Of a DNA stretch of 11,252 bases, positions 5,836-11,252 are shown piece after piece. The translations under genes were made by a program, and so were the position numbers. Within the stretch, counting starts at the first letter, position 1. Each line of letters opens with the position of its first letter. The notes below the pieces were generated by a model. It made no database searches. It saw only the letters and a program-made list of their open reading frames with translations, and was not told the DNA's origin. This DNA comes from Candidatus Faecivivens stercorigallinarum (GTDB lineage: Bacteria > Bacillota > Clostridia > Oscillospirales > Ruminococcaceae), in assembly GCA_018715465.1 (NCBI GenBank), contig DVLN01000174.1, forward strand, positions 1 through 11,252, read 5' to 3'.

Positions 5836-7083
5836 ATGATTTCGATACCCAATAGATGGAAACAGATCGTTCCGATTTGTATAGCGGCAGCGCTTTTGCT
5901 GGCCGGATGCAGCACCGCGGGGGAAACCGACGCGGATGTTGAAGAATTCCTGGGCGTGCAGCTGGAATCTTCCGCCGGTGAGATGACGGCGCAGGACGCT
6001 CTCAAAAAAGCGGAGGATTTTGTCAATGCGGCGGCTCCCGACCAGTTCCTGCTTGCACTGGACGGGGAAGAGACCACCCAGATCGGCAGTCAGCAGCTTT
6101 ATCTGATCCGACTGACCACTAAAGACGGCGGCGCGTCCTATGATCCGTCTCTCGCTGTGGACGCTGCAAGCGGGATATTGTACTCCAGCTATGCCGACGG
6201 GACGCTGAAACCAGCTGCCGAGGATGAATGCTGGAAAAATATCACCGAAATCGCCGGACTGACTCCTGAAGAACAGCAGAATCTGGCAGAGGCCAGCAGT
6301 TATGCAAGCGAAGTTTTGGCGGAAGGAACCGCGGATTTTGTTCTGGCGCTCAAGACCGGACAGTATGTCTATGCCGATGGGAACGCGGTGTATATCGGAT
6401 ACGGCGGTGAAGTGCAGCAGACGCTGTTCCATGATGGAAACGAAACGGTTGTGATCGACGAAACGACGCTGCTTGCAAAGGATATGAACTTTGACGGATA
6501 TGAGGATATCCTCCTTGCGACAACGTCCGGTACGGTCAACAGCTATTATTATCTGTGGCTGTGCGACCCGGCGGAAGGGAATTTTGTTGCCTATCCGGGA
6601 TTTGAAGAGCTATCCGCACCGACTCCCAACCCGGAAACCGAGCGGGTCAGCACCTATGAGCGGGGCAATGCCGCCGACTATACCCAGGGCGTCTGGAAAT
6701 GGGATGACAGCGGAATGCTGACACAGGTCAGCTCCTATCAGGTCGCAACCGATGAGGATGGGAATGTGACCATCTCCAGCACCGACGAAGCGGGAGAATC
6801 CACCTCGTTCACGGTAACCAGTGAAGAATATACGACTGTCAATGAGCTGATGTCCGGCGCGTTGGTAGATTTCTGCATCAGCCGGTATGGCGGCAGTGAG
6901 CAGCGTTCCTTCACCTTTGAAGGGATGGCGGATGTTACCGATATCAGCTGTTATTCGGTTGTGATGACCGAAGGCGGGACGCCCGCAGTCCGCATGTATA
7001 TTGATGAAAGCAAGACCTATATGGTGATGCTGGACGAGGACTGTGACGGAACTCCCGAAGAAACGGTCAATATCAATGAATAA
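5836..7083 (+). CDS. Lipoprotein of unknown function with a DxNxDGxxD calcium-loop-like motif
   Basis: A 415-residue predicted lipoprotein. Residues 1-24 form a signal with basic R7 and K9, a hydrophobic stretch and the lipobox LLAG-C25, so the mature protein should be anchored on the outer face of the membrane. An N-terminal region (about residues 40-130) includes a PepSY-like pattern (VDAASGILYSSY). DMNFDGYED (216-224) matches the aspartate-rich calcium-binding loop seen in many surface proteins of the 'NFDGYxD' type, and DEDCDGTPEE (400-409) near the C terminus is a second acidic loop. The start is the ATG at 5836; AAGGAT directly precedes it with almost no spacing, so the ribosome site is poor and GTG 5827 cannot be ruled out. 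The gene is divergent from the EEP hydrolase and ends at a bidirectional terminator. I do not recognise a named family; a role in envelope sensing or binding is only a guess. Confidence 0.85.
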   Translation: MISIPNRWKQIVPICIAAALLLAGCSTAGETDADVEEFLGVQLESSAGEMTAQDALKKAEDFVNAAAPDQFLLALDGEETTQIGSQQLYLIRLTTKDGGASYDPSLAVDAASGILYSSYADGTLKPAAEDECWKNITEIAGLTPEEQQNLAEASSYASEVLAEGTADFVLALKTGQYVYADGNAVYIGYGGEVQQTLFHDGNETVVIDETTLLAKDMNFDGYEDILLATTSGTVNSYYYLWLCDPAEGNFVAYPGFEELSAPTPNPETERVSTYERGNAADYTQGVWKWDDSGMLTQVSSYQVATDEDGNVTISSTDEAGESTSFTVTSEEYTTVNELMSGALVDFCISRYGGSEQRSFTFEGMADVTDISCYSVVMTEGGTPAVRMYIDESKTYMVMLDEDCDGTPEETVNINE

Positions 7084-7105
7084 TCTTAATCTGTTCAGAC
7101 AGTGA

Positions 7106-7138
7106 AAAACGCCGTGACGACAGCCGTCACGGCGTTTT
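7106..7138. terminator. Bidirectional rho-independent terminator
   Basis: AAAACGCCGTGACG (7106-7119) and CGTCACGGCGTTTT (7125-7138) form a perfect 14-bp stem with a 5-base loop. A and T tails lie at both ends, so it can stop the lipoprotein transcript on the plus strand and the ABC-F/queH transcript on the minus strand, which ends its last gene at 7145. Confidence 0.92.
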
Positions 7139-7144
7139 AGCTGT

Positions 7145-7735
7145 TTATTTGGAGATTGCCGGGGCAAATTTCAGTTTGTCCCGGTCGATCTGTTTCTGAT
7201 AGCGGTCCTGTTCGGAAAAGACACAGCCGCAGTATTTCTGCATATAAAAACCGAGTTCACGCGCCCGCTGGTTGCCGGCACGGAAGTTGGGGCGGAAATC
7301 GCGGTAGAGAAACTGTACGCCATATTGTTTTGCAAACCGTTCGGCAGCCGCTGCGATCAACTCATGCCGCTGGTAGACGCTGGCCAGCAGCGTCGTCGTA
7401 AAGGCTTCAAATCCGTTTTCAGCGGCAAATCTGGCGGTCTCTTCCAACCGGTGCTCATAGCAATAGGTGCATCTGCCATCGATGTTGTCTGCAACATGCT
7501 GTACAAATTCCCGGAGGCCATAATCCTCCTGGACCAGCACCTCCATCCCGATGGTCGGCGCATAGGTCAGAAGACAGTCCCTTCTCGCCTGATATTCCTT
7601 CCAGGGATGGATATTGGGGTTGTACCAGAATGCGACCGGCTCAATTCCTTCTTCCCGCAGCGGGTCGATGCAGGACAGCGAGCAGGGCGCACAGCAGCAG
7701 TGCAGCAGCACTTTCTGTTCAGCTTTATTTTCCAT
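7145..7735 (-). CDS. queH: Epoxyqueuosine reductase QueH
   Basis: QueH (formerly DUF208) catalyses the last step of queuosine synthesis, reducing epoxyqueuosine to queuosine at the tRNA wobble position 34; it is the non-homologous alternative to cobalamin-dependent QueG. The 196-residue protein shows the family cysteines: LLHCCCAPC (10-18), RCTYCYEHRLEETA (88-101, C89 and C92) and KYCGCVFSEQDRY (167-179, C169 and C171), fitting an iron-sulfur/iron enzyme. The start is ATG 7735, preceded by AAAGGA about 7 bases upstream; an in-frame ATG at 7789 would overlap the ABC-F gene and lacks support. It lies 29 bases after the ABC-F stop on the same strand, with no terminator or promoter between, so the two are probably one operon. 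Other queuosine genes are not in the window. Confidence 0.95.
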   Translation of the reverse strand: MENKAEQKVLLHCCCAPCSLSCIDPLREEGIEPVAFWYNPNIHPWKEYQARRDCLLTYAPTIGMEVLVQEDYGLREFVQHVADNIDGRCTYCYEHRLEETARFAAENGFEAFTTTLLASVYQRHELIAAAAERFAKQYGVQFLYRDFRPNFRAGNQRARELGFYMQKYCGCVFSEQDRYQKQIDRDKLKFAPAISK

Positions 7736-7764
7736 TGTAGTTCCTTTCTGCGACGAGGTGCAGG

Positions 7765-9690
<1,926 letters not shown>

Positions 9691-9731
9691 TGTCTTCTCC
9701 CTCCATTTTTTGCGATAAATCTCTGCATATC

Positions 9732-9760
9732 ATCATAACACAAATTTCCCTTAAGGTCAA
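9732..9760 (-). promoter_or_regulatory. Sigma-A promoter of the ABC-F/queH operon
   Basis: On the minus strand TTGACC (9760-9755), a 17-base spacer and TATGAT (9737-9732) preceded by TGT (extended -10) form a strong promoter. Transcription would begin near 9725, about 35 bases before the start codon. Confidence 0.88.
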
Positions 9761-9768
9761 TCGACAGC

Positions 9769-9810
9769 AAAAACCGGGGAAACAGCCCATACAGAGCCGT
9801 TTCCCCGGTT
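9769..9810 (-). terminator. Rho-independent terminator of pyk
   Basis: AACCGGGGAAAC (9772-9783) and GTTTCCCCGGTT (9799-9810) form a perfect 12-bp stem with a 15-base loop. On the minus strand it runs into a T5 tract (complement of 9769-9773). It lies 18 bases after the pyk stop and ends 8 bases before the ABC-F -35 box. Confidence 0.88.
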
Positions 9811-9828
9811 GGGAATAACGGTATCAAA

Positions 9829-11250
9829 TCAGTCGCCGATCATCTCAACCTTAATCAGGTTGGTATTGCCGGACATGCCGTTGGTCATGCCGCCGGTAAT
9901 GACGATCCGGTCACCGGCCTTCAGACCAAAGGTCTTTTTCGCCTCTCTTGCTGCGACATAGAACAGCACGTCGGTCGAGTTGAAATATTCCACCATCACC
10001 GGAATGACACCCCAGGACAACGCCAGCTTGCGCCAGGTCTTTTCGTTGGTGGTGACGCCGAGGATTGGGCAGGGGGAACGGAACCGGGAAACCATCCGTA
10101 CCGTCTTGCCCGACAGCGAACATACCGCAATCGCCGATGCTTTCAGGTCGATTGCCATGCCGCAGGTCGCATGGGACAGCGCGTCAACCGTATTTTTGAT
10201 GTGGAAGTCTCCATCATGGAAACGATCGGTATAGTCGATGTTTTTCTCGGTCCAACGGGCAATCTTTGCCATCGCTTCGACCGCTTCGACCGGGTGGTCA
10301 CCGGCGGCTGTCTCACCAGAGAGCATGATTGCGCTGGTGCCATCATAGACCGCGTTTGCAACGTCGGAGATTTCGGCGCGGGTGGGACGGAGATTGTGGA
10401 TCATGGATTCCAGCATCTCGGTCGCAGTGATGACCCGCTTGCCGAGCAGCCCGCACTTGGAAATCAGCATCTTCTGGATGGCGGGCAGCTCTTCGTAGGG
10501 AATTTCGACACCCATGTCCCCGCGGCCGATCATAATGCCGTCGCACTGGGAGCAGATTTCTTCAATGTTTTCAACGCCCGAGCGGTTTTCAATCTTTGCG
10601 ATCAGGTCGATGTCCTTTGCGCCGCCGATCTCGTCCAGGTAGTTGTGGATATCTTTCAGGTCCTGTGCGCAGGAAACAAACGAACAGGCGATAAAATCGA
10701 CGTCATTTTCCACGCCGAATTTGATATCCTCCTTGTCCTGTTCGCTGAGGTAGATCTGTTTGAGAACCTTTCCCGGGAAGGCCATGCTCTTGCGGTTGGA
10801 AAGTTCACCGCCGACCAGCACCCGGCAGATGACGTCAGTATCGGTCAGTTCTTCAACCTCAAAACTCATCAGTCCGTTGTTGAGCAGGATTTTGTCGCCG
10901 ACCTGGAGGTCCTGCGCCATGCCTTTATAGCTGACGGATACGCGGGTTTCGTCCCCTTCAATCTCTTCGGTCGTAAAGGTGAAGCGGTCGCCTTCATTCA
11001 GGCAGACCTTACCATCTTTAAAGGTACGAATACGGTATTCCGGGCCTTTGGTATCCAGCAGGATGGCGATGGGCATATGAAGTTTCTGGCGGACCTTTTT
11101 GATCAGGTTGATCTTTTCGAGATGTTCTTCATGGGTACCATGGGAAAAGTTCAGACGGGCGACATTCATCCCGGCTTTGCACATCCGGGTCAGGGTCTCT
11201 TCATCCGAACAGGCAGGACCGATGGTACATACGATTTTGGTTTTTCTCAT
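9829..11250 (-). CDS. pyk: Pyruvate kinase
   Basis: Pyruvate kinase transfers phosphate from phosphoenolpyruvate to ADP in the last step of glycolysis, in the cytoplasm. The 473-residue protein has the A, B and C domains and lacks the extra C-terminal PEP-utiliser-like domain found in Bacillus enzymes. Visible motifs are CTIGPA (8-13), ARLNFSHG (31-38; R32, N34, S36), LDTKGPE (65-71), IAKIENRSGVENI (217-229; K219, E221), MIGRGDMGVEI (240-250; D245), TATEMLESM (275-283) and DVANAVYDGTSAIMLSGE (296-313). E71 corresponds to the glutamate associated with K+-dependent enzymes. Unusual points are E278 where most family members have Gln (TATQML), NNG at 124-126 in place of DDG, KSMAFPG (154-160) in place of KGVNLPG, and Tyr72 in place of Ile. 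The start codon ends two bases before the window edge, so its ribosome site and promoter are outside. The protein appears complete. Confidence 0.97.
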   Translation of the reverse strand: MRKTKIVCTIGPACSDEETLTRMCKAGMNVARLNFSHGTHEEHLEKINLIKKVRQKLHMPIAILLDTKGPEYRIRTFKDGKVCLNEGDRFTFTTEEIEGDETRVSVSYKGMAQDLQVGDKILLNNGLMSFEVEELTDTDVICRVLVGGELSNRKSMAFPGKVLKQIYLSEQDKEDIKFGVENDVDFIACSFVSCAQDLKDIHNYLDEIGGAKDIDLIAKIENRSGVENIEEICSQCDGIMIGRGDMGVEIPYEELPAIQKMLISKCGLLGKRVITATEMLESMIHNLRPTRAEISDVANAVYDGTSAIMLSGETAAGDHPVEAVEAMAKIARWTEKNIDYTDRFHDGDFHIKNTVDALSHATCGMAIDLKASAIAVCSLSGKTVRMVSRFRSPCPILGVTTNEKTWRKLALSWGVIPVMVEYFNSTDVLFYVAAREAKKTFGLKAGDRIVITGGMTNGMSGNTNLIKVEMIGD

Positions 11251-11252
11251 AA

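Noticed and set aside
5614..6432. In-frame upstream extension of the EEP gene to 6432
   Set aside because: The extra part is antisense to the lipoprotein gene, and a promoter (5663-5691) and a start with ribosome site lie at the EEP domain boundary.

Overview
The window looks like chromosomal DNA from a low-to-mid-GC anaerobic Firmicute, most likely a gut clostridium of the Oscillospiraceae/Ruminococcaceae type. This is inferred from the Gram-positive style secreted protein with aromatic cell-wall-binding repeats and a CAP domain, strong Shine-Dalgarno sites, sigma-A-type promoters with AT-rich spacers between roughly 55% GC genes, and the family flavour of the pyruvate kinase, ABC-F and QueH proteins. 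No phage, transposon, CRISPR array, rRNA or tRNA gene is visible.

Layout from left to right. Bases 1-242 are an AT-rich regulatory region that drives a secreted repeat/CAP protein (243-1220, +) and may also serve a divergent gene lying off the left edge. A 284-base gap with a terminator follows. Next is a 566-residue protein (1505-3205, +) that I do not recognise as a named family; it combines an Sm/SH3-like N-terminal barrel, a helical repeat-like middle and one or two cold-shock-like barrels. Two back-to-back terminators separate it from the convergent glyA (3336-4589, -), which has its own promoter and a possible 16-codon leader reading frame. Upstream of glyA on the same strand is an endonuclease/exonuclease/phosphatase-fold enzyme (4747-5613, -). 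It is divergent from a lipoprotein gene (5836-7083, +). A bidirectional hairpin terminator separates the lipoprotein from the convergent pair ABC-F ATPase then queH (9690 to 7145, -), which is transcribed from a clear promoter. Upstream of that is pyk (11250 to 9829, -), whose terminator ends about ten bases before the ABC-F promoter.

How the genes relate. Most are independent housekeeping units: glycolysis (pyk), one-carbon/glycine metabolism (glyA), tRNA queuosine synthesis (queH) and a ribosome-associated ATPase (ABC-F). The ABC-F and queH genes are probably co-transcribed, and both bear on translation. I found no gene set that assembles into a new multi-gene system. The most original item is the single 566-residue Sm-like/helical/cold-shock-like protein; next are several small cis-elements (dyads at promoters and the glyA leader reading frame). 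All are inferences from reading one sequence by eye.
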